A stretch of DNA of 64,000 nucleotides from SCUB01 sp041918675 (GCA_041918675.1 JAYRVF010000003.1:111316-175315), one strand, 5' to 3'. Shown: positions 50,581-59,529, numbered from the stretch's first letter. Notes: generated from the sequence alone by a model not told the origin. A program made the numbers and translations.

Positions 50581-51297
50581 TCACGCCCCGATCAGGCGTA
50601 GGAACGCCTCGAGGTCGTCGGTGACGTAATCGACATGCGGCGCGTCGTGGCCTTCCATTTCCCAATCCTCGCGCACGACTTCCTTGGTTCCGTCGGGGAC
50701 GACGAGAACCGTGGTCATGCCGAGCGCGCGCGGCGTGACCAGGTTGCGGGCGAGATCCTCGAACATCGCCGCGCGTCCGGGATCGACCGCGTGGCGGGAA
50801 AGGAACCGCTGATAGGTCGCCGGCGCCGGCTTGGGCTCGAGCTCGGCCGCGATGATGTCGAAGACGTCCTCGAAATGCGGATCGATCTCCAGCCGCTCCA
50901 GAACCTTCCGGGCGTGATCGCGCGAACCGTTGGTCAGGATGAGTTTGCGACCCGGCAGGCGCTCGATCGCGGCGCCGAGCGCCGGGTTCGGCTCCAGCGG
51001 CGAATGATCGATGAGGTGGACGTAATCGAGGAAGTCGTCCGAGCGCAGCCCGTGCTCGATCATCAGGCCACGCATGGTCGTGCCGTAGCGGCGGTAATAG
51101 TCCTTCTGGACGCGGAAGGCTTCCTCGTCCGAAACCTTGAGAAACTCGGCGACGAATTCGCGGATGCGCACGTCGACCTGCTGCCACAGATTGATGTGAT
51201 GCGGATAAAGCGTGTTGTCGAGATCGAACACCCAGGTCTCGACATGGGAGAACGCGCGGGGCGGCGGCGGCCGCAGGCGGTCGCGGGCGTCGGTCAT
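50581..51297 (-). CDS. HAD-superfamily pyrimidine 5'-nucleotidase-like phosphatase
   Basis: A 238-residue HAD-IA hydrolase. Motif I is WVFDLDNTLYPHHINLWQQV (DLDNTLYP), motif II is KLILTNGSRDHARKVLERLE (TNGS), motif III is the Lys in ELEPKPAPATYQRFLSRHAV, and motif IV is AAMFEDLARNLVTPRALGMT. The D-x-D-N-T-L-Y-P variant marks the pyrimidine 5'-nucleotidase/SDT1-like group. It lies between the DUF1036 gene (4-base overlap, ATGA) and dapD; a role near the DAP pathway is only suggested by position. The substrate is unknown. Confidence 0.9.
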   Translation of the reverse strand: MTDARDRLRPPPPRAFSHVETWVFDLDNTLYPHHINLWQQVDVRIREFVAEFLKVSDEEAFRVQKDYYRRYGTTMRGLMIEHGLRSDDFLDYVHLIDHSPLEPNPALGAAIERLPGRKLILTNGSRDHARKVLERLEIDPHFEDVFDIIAAELEPKPAPATYQRFLSRHAVDPGRAAMFEDLARNLVTPRALGMTTVLVVPDGTKEVVREDWEMEGHDAPHVDYVTDDLEAFLRLIGA

Positions 51298-52313
51298 CGC
51301 GGCATCTTCAGGCGCACGGTCCGCGCGTCGTCGGCCGTGATCGCGACGAAGCCCGCCGCCGCCAGTCCGGCGGTCGCGCAATCGGCGTGGTCGTTGATTT
51401 CGAACTTGGTGTCGCGCGTGCACAGGATGGTGCCGCCGCCCCATTGCAGCGGCCTGCCGGCGACGATGAGCGGGCGCCCTTCGGCGTCGACCGCCTCGGC
51501 GAAGGAGAAGACGCGTCGCGGTTGTCCGCCGACATCGGCGTTGGCGCATTTGCCGGGCTCGACGCGGTACCAGCCGCGCGTGACGACCGACTGGCCGGCG
51601 TCGACGCCGACCGCGGCCATGACGCGGTAGGGCGTGTCGTTGCACCAGGCAAGGCCGGAGCCGGCCGCCGACTTCTTCGGCGCCTGAACGGCGTCGATCA
51701 GCCGGTCGAAGGCGTCGTTTCCGGCGAGCACGTTGGCGTCGAGCCCGTGATCGGCGAGAAACTTCGCCAGCGCGGCCTGGGTCTTCGGTCCGTCGACGCC
51801 GTCGATCGGCTGGGCGTCGTAGCCGGCGACGACGAGGAGCCGCTGAATGCCGGCAAGGCGCGCGCCTTCGTCGTCATATTCGTTCTCCTCGGCGAGATAG
51901 GCGACATGGGCGCCGTCTTCCTGCTTCGACGGCACGATCTCGCTGAACGGGGCGGGCGTGTGCGCGCCATGGCATTGGCGCGCGGTGGCGATGACGAAAT
52001 TGCCCGAGGCGACGCACAGCGGCACCGTTCCTCCTTGCGGCGCCGGCGCGGCGCCGTAGACCGGCAGCACGCGCGCGTGCAGCAGCAGCCGCTCGGCCGC
52101 GATCTCGCCTTGCACCACGACGCGACACTTGGCCGGATCGAGCCGGAACCAGCCGCGCGTGGCGGTCGCGCCGCCATGCTCGATGCCGATGGCGGCCTCG
52201 ACCGCGTAGCTCATGCGGTTGCACAGCTTCAGATCGGCCCGCGCCGGCGCGACCGACCCCATCCACGGCGCCAAGGCGGCGGCGAAGGCGAGGGCGGCTC
52301 CACGCCGCGACAT
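51294..52313 (-). CDS. Exported protein with two DUF1036 domains flanking a peptidoglycan-binding-like domain
   Basis: A 339-residue protein. The N-terminal hydrophobic segment (MSRRGAALAFAAALAPWMGS, cut near PARA-D) is a signal peptide. Two similar units carry the DUF1036 pattern: LKLCNRMSYAVEAAIGIEHG with ATRGWFRLDPAKCRVVV at about 28-65, and LAWCNDTPYRVMAAVGVDAG with TRGWYRVEPGKCANADVG at about 232-270. Between them, DEGARLAGIQRLLVVAGYDA then PIDGVDGPKTQAALAKFLAD resembles a PG_binding_1 domain. The ATG at 52313 is used since the frame upstream is not conserved. Its product is expected in the periplasm, perhaps on the cell wall; function unknown. It overlaps the HAD gene by four bases. Confidence 0.85.
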   Translation of the reverse strand: MSRRGAALAFAAALAPWMGSVAPARADLKLCNRMSYAVEAAIGIEHGGATATRGWFRLDPAKCRVVVQGEIAAERLLLHARVLPVYGAAPAPQGGTVPLCVASGNFVIATARQCHGAHTPAPFSEIVPSKQEDGAHVAYLAEENEYDDEGARLAGIQRLLVVAGYDAQPIDGVDGPKTQAALAKFLADHGLDANVLAGNDAFDRLIDAVQAPKKSAAGSGLAWCNDTPYRVMAAVGVDAGQSVVTRGWYRVEPGKCANADVGGQPRRVFSFAEAVDAEGRPLIVAGRPLQWGGGTILCTRDTKFEINDHADCATAGLAAAGFVAITADDARTVRLKMPR

Positions 52314-52393
52314 TCGGCTGGTCGGCGTCAGCACCGTTCTCCGTCGCGTGGTTGGCGAAACAGTCACGTCGCGAGGCCGCCGGCGCGATCGCC

Positions 52394-53290
52394 TCACCGG
52401 TGGATCAGCGTGCCGGCGCCGTGGTCGGTGAACAGTTCGAGCAGCACCGCGTGCTCCACCTTGCCGTCGATGATGACCACGCCCTCGACGCCTTGCTCGA
52501 GCGCGTAGATGCAGGTCTCCACCTTCGGGATCATGCCGCCGGAAATGGTGCCGTCGGCGATGAGCTTGCGCGCGTCGGCGACCGACAATTCCTCGATGAG
52601 TTGCTTCGATTTGTCGAGCACGCCGGGCACGTCGGTGAGCAGCAGCAGGCGCTTGGCCTTCAGCGCGCCGGCGATGGCGCCGGCGAATGTGTCGGCGTTG
52701 ACGTTGTAGGTCTCCCCGCTGGCCGATGTCGCCAGCGGCGCCAGCACCGGAATGAGTTCGCGGCCGAGCATCTGGTTGAGCACCATCACGTCGACCTTGT
52801 CGGGCTCGCCGACGAAGCCGAGATCGACGACCTTCTCCGCGCCGGTTTGCGGATCGACGACCTGGCGCGTCACCTTGCGCGCGGTGACGAGATTGCCGTC
52901 CTTGCCGCAGAGGCCGACCGCCTTGCCGCCGGCCTCGTTGATGTGGGCGACGATCTGTTTGTTGATCGAGCCGGCCAGCACCATCTCGACGATCTCGATC
53001 GTGGCGGCGTCGGTGATGCGCAGGCCGCCGGCGAATTCGGACTTGATGCCGAGACGCTTGAGCATCGCCGCGATCTGCGGGCCGCCGCCATGGACCACCA
53101 CCGGATTGATCGCGGTCTGCTCCAGGAGCACGATGTCGCGCGCGAAGATGCGCGCCAGATTCTCCTCGCCCATGGCGTGGCCGCCATATTTGATCACCAC
53201 GGTTTCCTCGTCGTAGCGCTGCATGTGCGGCAGCGCCTCGGAGAGGATGCGGGCCTGGTCTTGCGGGCTGATCGTGGGCTTGGCGGTCAT
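52394..53290 (-). CDS. argB: N-acetylglutamate kinase
   Basis: A 298-residue kinase, second step of arginine synthesis. Conserved strings: YDEETVVIKYGGHAMGE (ATP and Lys site), INPVVVHGGGPQIAAMLKRL (acetylglutamate site), EFAGGLRITDAATIEIVEMV, and GETYNVNADTFAGAIAGALK then LLLLTDVPGVLDKSKQLIEE. It starts MTAKPTISPQDQARILSEAL. The N-terminal extension and the C-terminal HAVLLELFTDHGAGTLI fit the arginine-sensitive hexameric group. It follows engB on the same strand by 121 bases. Confidence 0.98.
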   Translation of the reverse strand: MTAKPTISPQDQARILSEALPHMQRYDEETVVIKYGGHAMGEENLARIFARDIVLLEQTAINPVVVHGGGPQIAAMLKRLGIKSEFAGGLRITDAATIEIVEMVLAGSINKQIVAHINEAGGKAVGLCGKDGNLVTARKVTRQVVDPQTGAEKVVDLGFVGEPDKVDVMVLNQMLGRELIPVLAPLATSASGETYNVNADTFAGAIAGALKAKRLLLLTDVPGVLDKSKQLIEELSVADARKLIADGTISGGMIPKVETCIYALEQGVEGVVIIDGKVEHAVLLELFTDHGAGTLIHR

Positions 53291-53411
53291 GGCGTGTTCC
53301 GGCCGGCTGTCGGCATGGGGAGCGGTAAAAACGATGGCATTTCCTATGACAAGCGTGGCGGCGTTCTAACGCGTTTCGCGGCCGGATGAAAAGCGCCCCT
53401 TGCCGTTCGGG

Positions 53412-54065
53412 TCAACGGTCGCGGCCCGCCAGCAGGCCGGCGACGGCGGCGCGCAGTTCCGGGATGCCCGTGCCCGCGCGCGCCGACGTCGCGAGCACGC
53501 CGGGAAAGGCCGCCGGATGGGCCGCGAGCGCGGCCTCGGTCGCCGAGAGGCGCGCGCCGAGCGCGTCGGCCTTGACTTCGTCGGCCTTGGTCAGGACGAG
53601 CTGATAGCTCACCGCGGCCGCATCGAGCGTCGACAGCACGTCCGTGTCGGTCTCCTTCAGGCCATGGCGGGCGTCGATCAGCACATAGACGCGCGCGAGA
53701 TTGGCGCGGCCGCGCAGGTAGTCGTGAATGAGCGAGGTCCAGGCCGCGACCTTGGACTTGGCCGCCGCGGCATAGCCGTAGCCCGGCATGTCGACCAGCG
53801 TCAGCCCGGCCCCGGGCGGCCCGGCGAAGAAGATCAGCTCCTGGGTGCGGCCGGGCGTGCGCGAGGTGCGCGCCAGCGCCGAGCGTCCCGTCAGCGCGTT
53901 GATGAGGCTCGACTTGCCGACATTGGAACGTCCGGCGAAGGCGATCTCGACGCCGCTCGCCGGCGGCAGCGAGGCGACCGAGCTCGCCGCCCAGTGGAAT
54001 CGCCAGTCGCCGGCGAAAAGTCTGCGCCCGCTCTCCATCGCGGCCTCGTCGCTGATCGCGGCCAT
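53412..54065 (-). CDS. engB: Ribosome biogenesis GTP-binding protein EngB/YsxC
   Basis: A 217-residue small GTPase for 50S subunit assembly. G1 is IAFAGRSNVGKSSLINALTG, G2 TSRTPGRTQELIFF, G3 DMPGYGYAAA, G4 LTKADEVKADALG, with the EngB-specific RSALARTSRTPG (G2) and the C-terminal helix. The start is the ATG at 54065 (MAAISDEAAMESGRR). The yidC-engB-argB arrangement is common in alphaproteobacteria. Length is typical. Confidence 0.96.
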   Translation of the reverse strand: MAAISDEAAMESGRRLFAGDWRFHWAASSVASLPPASGVEIAFAGRSNVGKSSLINALTGRSALARTSRTPGRTQELIFFAGPPGAGLTLVDMPGYGYAAAAKSKVAAWTSLIHDYLRGRANLARVYVLIDARHGLKETDTDVLSTLDAAAVSYQLVLTKADEVKADALGARLSATEAALAAHPAAFPGVLATSARAGTGIPELRAAVAGLLAGRDR

Positions 54066-54118
54066 GGGCGCTCATCCACCTTGCGCGCGCGAGATCGCCG
54101 GCCGCGCGGCGGCGGCCG

Positions 54119-55993
54119 TCAGTCCGGCTTCTTGGCGCGGGAAAGGGCCGTCTTCACATTGTCGAACAGCTCGATCTTGGTGCCGTGCTTTTTCATGATC
54201 GCGGCCTGCTGGGCGACCGAGAGCAGGTTGTTCCAGGCCCAGTAGATCACCAGTCCGGCCGGGAACGACGCCAGCATGAAGGTGAAGACCACCGGCATCC
54301 AGGCGAAGATCATCTGCTGCGTCGGATCGGGCGGCGGCGGGTTGAGCTTCATCTGCACCCACATCGTGATGCCCATGATCAGCGGCCAGACGCCGAGCCA
54401 GAGGAAGGCGCCGAACACGGGAATCTGCGTCGGATCGAACGGCAGCAGGCCGAACAGGTTGAACAGGTTGGTCGGGTCCGGCGCGGACAGATCCTTGATC
54501 CAGCCGTAGAACGGCGCGTGCCGCATCTCGATGGTGACGAACAGCACCTTGTAGAGCGAGAAGAACACCGGAATCTGGATCAGAATCGGCAGGCAGCCCG
54601 CGAGCGGATTGATCTTCTCGCGCTTGTAGATCTCCATCATCTCCTGCTGCTGCTTCATCTTGTCGTCGGCGAAGCGCTCGCGCAGCGCCGCGATCTGCGG
54701 CTGCACCGCCTTCATCTTGGCCATCGAGGCGTAGGACTTGTTGGCGAGCGGGAAGAAGGCGAGCTTGATCAGCACCGTCACCGCGAGGATGGCGAGGCCG
54801 AAATTGCCGAGGAAGCGATAGAGCCAGTCGATCGCCCAGAACATCGGCTTGGTGATGAAGTAGAACCAACCCCAGTCGATCAGCAGCTCGAAGCGGTTGA
54901 GCTTGAGCGTCTTGTCGTAGGTGTCGACGACGCCGACTTCCTTGGCGCCGGCGAAGAGGCGCGCGGTGGAGACGGCCGTCGCGCCGGGGGCCACGGTCTG
55001 CGCGTCGAGCAGATAGTCGGTCTGGTAGGTCTTGGTCGTCCCGATCGCGCCGGAGGAAAAGCGCGCCTGCATCGCCGCGTCGGTCGGCGGCAACAGGGTC
55101 GCCGCCCAATATTTGTCGGTGATGCCGAACCAGCCATTGGTGACCTTGAAGACGTTCGATTTCTTCTCCTCGATCGTCTTGTACGAGATTTCCTGCAATC
55201 CCTGGTCGCCGAGCACGCCGATCAGGCCTTCATGCAGGATGTAATAGCCCGACACTTGCGGCGTGCCGTGGCGCGAGATGAGGCCGAAGGGATAGAGCGT
55301 GGCCGCGGCCGCGCCGGTGTTGGTGACCTCGTCTTTGATGGTGAAGAGGTAGAATTCGTCGATCGCGATGGTGCGACGGAAGGTCAGGCCCTCGCCATTG
55401 TCGAAGACGAGCGTGACCGGGTTCGTTGGCGTCAGGTTCGCCGAGCCCTCCACCCGCCACAGCGAATTGGCGTCCGGCATCTTGGTGGCGCTGCCGGCGG
55501 CGGCCACCCATCCGAATTCCGCATAGAACGGGTGCGGCGCGCCCGACGGCGAAAGAAGATCGATCGCGGCGGATTTCGGATCGACGTTTTCCCGATATCG
55601 CACGAAGGAAAGATCGTCGATGCGACCGCCCTTCAGCGCGATCGAGCCGGTCAGGCGCGGGGTCTCGATTCTGACGCGCGGCGAGGCAGCGAGCGCGGCG
55701 GCGCGGGTGACGGGCGCCGGGCCGCCGACCGATGGCGGGCTCGCCGGGGCCTGGGCCTGGGTCGGAGGTTGGCCCGGCGTCGGCGGGGCCGAGGGGGCCT
55801 GCGGCGCCGCGGCGCCGGAAGGTGCCGCGCCCGGTATCGCCGGGGCTTGCGGCGCGGGCGCGACCTGCGAGGTCTTGGCCTGCTCGGCGCCGCGCTGGCG
55901 TTCGCTCTGGGGCACGATGAAGAAATACTGCCAGGCGAGCAGGACGATCGCCGAAAGGACGACGGCCAGGATGGTGTTGCGGTATTCGTTCAT
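54119..55993 (-). CDS. yidC: Membrane protein insertase YidC
   Basis: A 624-residue inner-membrane insertase helping proteins fold into the membrane, alone or with SecYEG. It has an N-terminal TM (residues 8-26, TILAVVLSAIVLLAWQYFFI), a Pro/Ala-rich linker (35-90), a large periplasmic beta domain (about 95-340), and the conserved core of five TMs: LGNFGLAILAVTVLIKLAFF, PLANKSYASMAKMKAVQPQI, INPLAGCLPILIQIPVFFSL and PAGLVIYWAWNNLLSVAQQA. The ATG at 55993 gives MNEYRNTILAVVLSAIVLL. It begins three bases after the rnpA stop codon. No yidD gene lies between rnpA and yidC. Confidence 0.98.
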   Translation of the reverse strand: MNEYRNTILAVVLSAIVLLAWQYFFIVPQSERQRGAEQAKTSQVAPAPQAPAIPGAAPSGAAAPQAPSAPPTPGQPPTQAQAPASPPSVGGPAPVTRAAALAASPRVRIETPRLTGSIALKGGRIDDLSFVRYRENVDPKSAAIDLLSPSGAPHPFYAEFGWVAAAGSATKMPDANSLWRVEGSANLTPTNPVTLVFDNGEGLTFRRTIAIDEFYLFTIKDEVTNTGAAAATLYPFGLISRHGTPQVSGYYILHEGLIGVLGDQGLQEISYKTIEEKKSNVFKVTNGWFGITDKYWAATLLPPTDAAMQARFSSGAIGTTKTYQTDYLLDAQTVAPGATAVSTARLFAGAKEVGVVDTYDKTLKLNRFELLIDWGWFYFITKPMFWAIDWLYRFLGNFGLAILAVTVLIKLAFFPLANKSYASMAKMKAVQPQIAALRERFADDKMKQQQEMMEIYKREKINPLAGCLPILIQIPVFFSLYKVLFVTIEMRHAPFYGWIKDLSAPDPTNLFNLFGLLPFDPTQIPVFGAFLWLGVWPLIMGITMWVQMKLNPPPPDPTQQMIFAWMPVVFTFMLASFPAGLVIYWAWNNLLSVAQQAAIMKKHGTKIELFDNVKTALSRAKKPD

Positions 55994-55996
55994 CGC

Positions 55997-56386
55997 TCAG
56001 CTCGCATCGTTTTTCTCCGGCGCCGTGGTGGCGGCGCGCCGGGAAGGGGGTTTGCCGGCGCGGCTTTCGTCGAGACGGTCGAGCGCCGATCGCAGATCGT
56101 CCAGCATGACGTCGAATTCGCGGCTCAGCGCGGCGCGCCGGCCGACGAGAACCAGATCACGCGCGCGCGCCAGTCGCGCCTGGTCGAGACGGCCGATCAA
56201 TGCGCGCAGGCGGCGGCGGATGCGGTTGCGTTCGACCGCGGTGCCGACCTTGCGCGTGACCGTGAAACCGACGCGCGTCCGTCCTTTGTCGTCTCGCGAC
56301 CTCGATTGAACCGTGAAAGCCGGCGTGCCCGCGCGAGCCGCGCCGGCGGCGGCGAGAAAGTCCGCCCGGCGCCGGATGCGTTCCAT
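55997..56386 (-). CDS. rnpA: Ribonuclease P protein component
   Basis: A 129-residue basic protein that helps the RNase P RNA mature tRNA 5' ends. The RNR motif is GFTVTRKVGTAVERNRIRRR, followed by LRALIGRLDQARLARARDLV and the C-terminal helix. The N-terminus MERIRRRADFLAAAGAARA matches the family. The C-terminal tail (RAGKPPSRRAATTAPEKNDA) is longer than usual. It is downstream of rpmH by 24 bases, the standard pairing, and four bases before yidC, so all three are one operon. Confidence 0.96.
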   Translation of the reverse strand: MERIRRRADFLAAAGAARAGTPAFTVQSRSRDDKGRTRVGFTVTRKVGTAVERNRIRRRLRALIGRLDQARLARARDLVLVGRRAALSREFDVMLDDLRSALDRLDESRAGKPPSRRAATTAPEKNDAS

Positions 56387-56410
56387 GGGAATAGGGTATG
56401 GAGCCGGCGA

Positions 56411-56545
56411 TCAGGCGCTGAGACGCTTGCGGCCCCTGGCGCGACGCGCGGAAATGACCTTGCGGCCCCCCTTCGTCGCGATGCGGGCGCGAAATCCGTG
56501 GCGGCGCTTGCGCACCAATTTGCTCGGTTGATAGGTCCGCTTCAC
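56411..56545 (-). CDS. rpmH: 50S ribosomal protein L34
   Basis: A 44-residue ribosomal protein too short for most gene calls. It starts at a GTG and reads KRTYQPSKLVRKRRHGFRAR then IATKGGRKVISARRARGRKR, ending LSA. The sequence is the L34 consensus (RTxQPSxxxRKRxHGFRxR, GRxxxxxRRxKGR). It begins the rpmH-rnpA-yidC operon, with rnpA 24 bases downstream. This trio often lies near the replication origin; no origin is seen in this window. Confidence 0.98.
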   Translation of the reverse strand: MKRTYQPSKLVRKRRHGFRARIATKGGRKVISARRARGRKRLSA

Positions 56546-56953
56546 GGGTCGTTCTCCGCTGGCCGGGCGAAGCGCCAGGCATGTCGACAATGGTCAGGGT
56601 AAGGGTCCGGCGCCATCGACCCGGCATGAGGCTCGGCGCGAGCCGCCAATACGGATCGCTCCCGAACGTGGGAGCCCCGGACACAATTGGTCGGGCTTAT
56701 ACGGGAGCCTCCCCCGGTTCGTCAATGTCGCGCCCTTGGACCGGACCGCCGCCGCCGATCGCTCCCGCCGCCGACCGCGCCGAGGTCACGCGGGCCTCAA
56801 TTTCGTGTGAGATTTCAAATTGTCAGGGCGTTCGCATCGCCGGCTAGTGTTAGGAGTTCTGCGGTTCGTTCTGCGCGCCCGGGGCGAGGCGCGATGGCGC
56901 GCCGCCGGGGCGGCGGGAACGAGGCGGGGGAGCGATGCCGGGGAAGGACAATT
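56546..56953. other. Intergenic region upstream of rpmH and the TVP38-like gene (408 bases)
   Basis: It must contain the promoter of the rpmH operon (-) and the promoter of the TVP38-like gene (+). I see no third gene, no cluster of DnaA boxes (TTATCCACA-type) and no clear repeat. The part nearest the + gene is very GC-rich. Confidence 0.5.
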
Positions 56954-57799
56954 TTGGAGCCTGACAACCGGTCTCAAACGGACGCGGCGGACGTTTCGCC
57001 GACCGGCGCGCGGGCCGATTGTCCCGCTGCCTGGGCGCGGCGCTACGGGCCGCTCGCGCTGATCGGCGTGGCCGCGCTTCTCGCGGTCGCGTTCGATTTG
57101 CACAAGACGCTCGCCTGGGACTGGCTCGCGCGGGAATGGGCGCGCGTCGAGTTCTTCGTCGCCCATCATCCCGTCGCCGCCGTTTCGGCCTATGTCGCGG
57201 TCTACGCCGTCGCGACCGGCGTCGGTCTGCCGGGCGCGTTGGTGCTCACGGTCGCCGGCGGCCTGATGTTCGGCCCCCTGGTCGGCGGCACGGCCGCCCT
57301 GGTCGCGGCCACGGCGGGCGGCACGCTGATCTTTCTCGCCACCCGCTCGGCCTTCGGTTCGGTCATGGCCCGTCGCGCGGGCTCTCTCGCGGCGCGCCTG
57401 TCGGACGAATTCCGGCGCGACGCCTTCCACTATCTTCTGTTCCTGCGGCTCGCGCCCGCCTTTCCCTTCTATCTTGTCAATCTGGTGCCCGCGCTCTGCG
57501 AAGTGCGCCTGACGACCTTCGTCGTCGCCTCGATCCTCGGCATGGCGCCGGCGACCTTCGCCTTCGCCTTCATCGGCGCGGGCCTCGACCACGTCATCGA
57601 ACGACACGCATCGGCGCTCGCGGCCTGCAAGGAACGACAGGAGGGGCCTTGCGACATCGCGTTCGACGCCGGCGCGCTCGTCTCCCCGCAAGTGATCGCC
57701 GGCCTGGTCGCGCTCGCGGTGCTGGCGCTGGTGCCGATCGTCGTGCGGCGCCTGCGGGCGCGGCGAAACGCCGCCGACGCCGGCCGGGTCGCGCCATGA
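56954..57799 (+). CDS. TVP38/TMEM64 (VTT/DedA-like) membrane protein
   Basis: About 281 residues. Hydrophobic segments near residues 26-42 (YGPLALIGVAALLAVAFDL), 62-85, 90-120, 145-165 and 225-240. The VTT/SNARE-associated domain has YAVATGVGLPGALVLTVAGG, LMFGPLVGGTAALVAATAGG (G-x-x-x-G-rich), FHYLLFLRLAPAFPFYLVNL (F-x-x-R-x-x-P-F-x-P motif) and the C-terminal IGAGLDHVIERH. These proteins are linked to lipid and envelope transport. The start is uncertain: I prefer the TTG at 56954, with GGGGAAGGAC just upstream, giving EPDNRSQTDAADVS; an ATG at 56894 is also in frame. It overlaps the next gene by four bases. Confidence 0.86.
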   Translation: MEPDNRSQTDAADVSPTGARADCPAAWARRYGPLALIGVAALLAVAFDLHKTLAWDWLAREWARVEFFVAHHPVAAVSAYVAVYAVATGVGLPGALVLTVAGGLMFGPLVGGTAALVAATAGGTLIFLATRSAFGSVMARRAGSLAARLSDEFRRDAFHYLLFLRLAPAFPFYLVNLVPALCEVRLTTFVVASILGMAPATFAFAFIGAGLDHVIERHASALAACKERQEGPCDIAFDAGALVSPQVIAGLVALAVLALVPIVVRRLRARRNAADAGRVAP

Positions 57800-59217
57800 G
57801 CGAGCGGCTGAGCCCCGATCTCTGCGTCATCGGCGCCGGCGCGGGCGGGCTTACGGCCGCGGCCGGAGCCGCCATGCTGGGCGTGCCGGTGGTGATGATC
57901 GAAAAGGATCGCATGGGCGGGGAATGCCTCAATGCCGGCTGCGTGCCGTCATCGGCCCTGGTCGCGGCCGCCCATCGTGCCCAGCGCGCGCGCATGGCCG
58001 CCGATTTCGGAATAGCCGCGACGCCGATCGTCGACTTCGAGAAGGTGCGCGCCCATGTCCGGTCCGTCATCGCCGCGATCGCGCCGCATGATTCGCGCGA
58101 GCGTTTCGAGGGGCTCGGCGTGCGCGTGATCAACGCCGCGGCGCGCTTCGTCGATCCGGCGACGGTCGTTGCCGGCGATGTCGAGGTGCGGGCGCGGCGG
58201 TTCATCGTGGCGACCGGATCGTCGCCGGATATTCCGCCCTTCCCCGGGCTCGGCCAGACGCCGTTTCTCACCAATGATACGATCTTCGCGGTCGAGACCC
58301 TGCCCGCGCGCCTCGTCGTCATCGGCGCGGGGTCGGTCGGTCTCGTGCTGGCGCAGGCGTTTTCCCGTCTCGGCTCGCAGGTCAGCGTGATCGACGCCGG
58401 CAGGCCGCTCGCCAAGGACGACCCCGAATGCGTCAACATCGTGCTTTCGGCGCTCGCCGCCGAGGGCATCGCGCTGTTCGACGGCGCAGCCGTCACCGGC
58501 ATTCGGGGCGATGCCGCGGGCGTCGAGGTTTCCATCATGCGCGAGGGCGTCGCGCGAACCGTCGGCGGCAGCCATCTTCTCATCGCCACCGGCCGCCGTC
58601 CCAATGTCACGGGCCTCGGTCTCGACCGCGCCGGCATCGCCTTCGACGCCGCGGGCATCAAGGTCGACGCCGGACTGCGCACGACCAACCGGCGCGTCTA
58701 TGCGATCGGCGACGTGAATGGCGGGATGCTCTTTTCCAATGTCGCACACGATCAGGCCGGTCTCGTCCTGCGCAACGCGCTGTTCCGCATGCCGGTCAAC
58801 GCCGCGCGCCGGGTCGTGCCGTGGGTGACGCGGACGGAGCCCGAGCTCGCGCATGTCGGGCGTACCGAGGCGCGGGCGCGCGCGGAAGGGTTTCGCGTGC
58901 GGGTGCTGCGGGCCGCGTTCGCCGACAACGATCTTGCCCGGGCCGAGCGCGCGAGCGAGGGGCGGATCAAGATCGTCACGACATCGCGCGGCAAAATCCT
59001 CGGCGCGACCATTGTCGGGCCGGGCGCCGGCGAGCTGATCGGCGTCTGGTCGCTGGCGATCAGCCGTGGACTGAGGATCGGCGCGCTCGCGGCCGCGCTG
59101 ATGCCCTATCCGAGCCTTGCCGAAATCGGCCGCAAGGCGGCGGTCGGCTATTTCGTCCCCGGCCTTACCGGTCCCTTGGCGCGCCGCGTCATCGGCTTTT
59201 TGCGCCGGTTCGGCTAG
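57796..59217 (+). CDS. FAD-dependent disulfide oxidoreductase, mercuric reductase/dihydrolipoyl dehydrogenase-like
   Basis: A 473-residue flavoprotein of the pyridine nucleotide-disulfide oxidoreductase class I. FAD site: LCVIGAGAGGLTAAAGAAML; redox-active pair: GGECLNAGCVPSSALVAAAH (C-x4-C); NAD(P)H site: LVVIGAGSVGLVLAQAFSRL; second FAD motif: VYAIGDVNGGMLFSNVAHDQ; the C-terminal dimer domain starts about residue 335. It lacks the C-terminal CC of MerA and the HPT-E motif of lipoamide dehydrogenase looks altered, so neither exact name is given. It overlaps the TVP38-like gene by four bases (ATGA), and the two families occur together or fused in other bacteria. Function unknown; a membrane redox pair is inference. 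Confidence 0.9.
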   Translation: MSERLSPDLCVIGAGAGGLTAAAGAAMLGVPVVMIEKDRMGGECLNAGCVPSSALVAAAHRAQRARMAADFGIAATPIVDFEKVRAHVRSVIAAIAPHDSRERFEGLGVRVINAAARFVDPATVVAGDVEVRARRFIVATGSSPDIPPFPGLGQTPFLTNDTIFAVETLPARLVVIGAGSVGLVLAQAFSRLGSQVSVIDAGRPLAKDDPECVNIVLSALAAEGIALFDGAAVTGIRGDAAGVEVSIMREGVARTVGGSHLLIATGRRPNVTGLGLDRAGIAFDAAGIKVDAGLRTTNRRVYAIGDVNGGMLFSNVAHDQAGLVLRNALFRMPVNAARRVVPWVTRTEPELAHVGRTEARARAEGFRVRVLRAAFADNDLARAERASEGRIKIVTTSRGKILGATIVGPGAGELIGVWSLAISRGLRIGALAAALMPYPSLAEIGRKAAVGYFVPGLTGPLARRVIGFLRRFG

Positions 59218-59529
59218 GGAAAATCCGGCGAGTGCGGAAGCCGCCTTCGCGACGCGGTTCGCCTGAAACCCCGGAATCCGCCGCGTTTCCACCCCGCGCG
59301 AGAAAAGTCCGCCATGTCCGAGCGAATGCGCGGGATCGCGTGATTCCGGTCCCGAATCGATCCAAGATCATCGCCCGAGGGCGATGCGGGGCGGGCGGGC
59401 CGACAGCGCATGTTTTCTCAAAAAGCCGCCTTGCATTTTTCGGCATTCCTTCACGGGATATGATGGTCTATTGGCGGCGCGCGGGGTGTGACGCGGACCT
59501 GAAAATTCCTTCGTTGGTCTGGAGCTGAT
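59218..59529. other. Intergenic region upstream of the histidine kinase (312 bases)
   Basis: No gene is visible. The last ~120 bases turn locally AT-rich (TTTTCTCAAAAAG, TTGCATTTTTCGGC, GATATGATGG), which is where a promoter for the kinase would sit; I could not fit a well-spaced -35/-10 pair with confidence. Confidence 0.45.

Noticed and set aside
56546..56953. Possible replication origin beside rpmH-rnpA-yidC
   Set aside because: No dnaA or dnaN gene, no DnaA-box cluster and no AT-rich unwinding region are visible; in this order the origin is often elsewhere.
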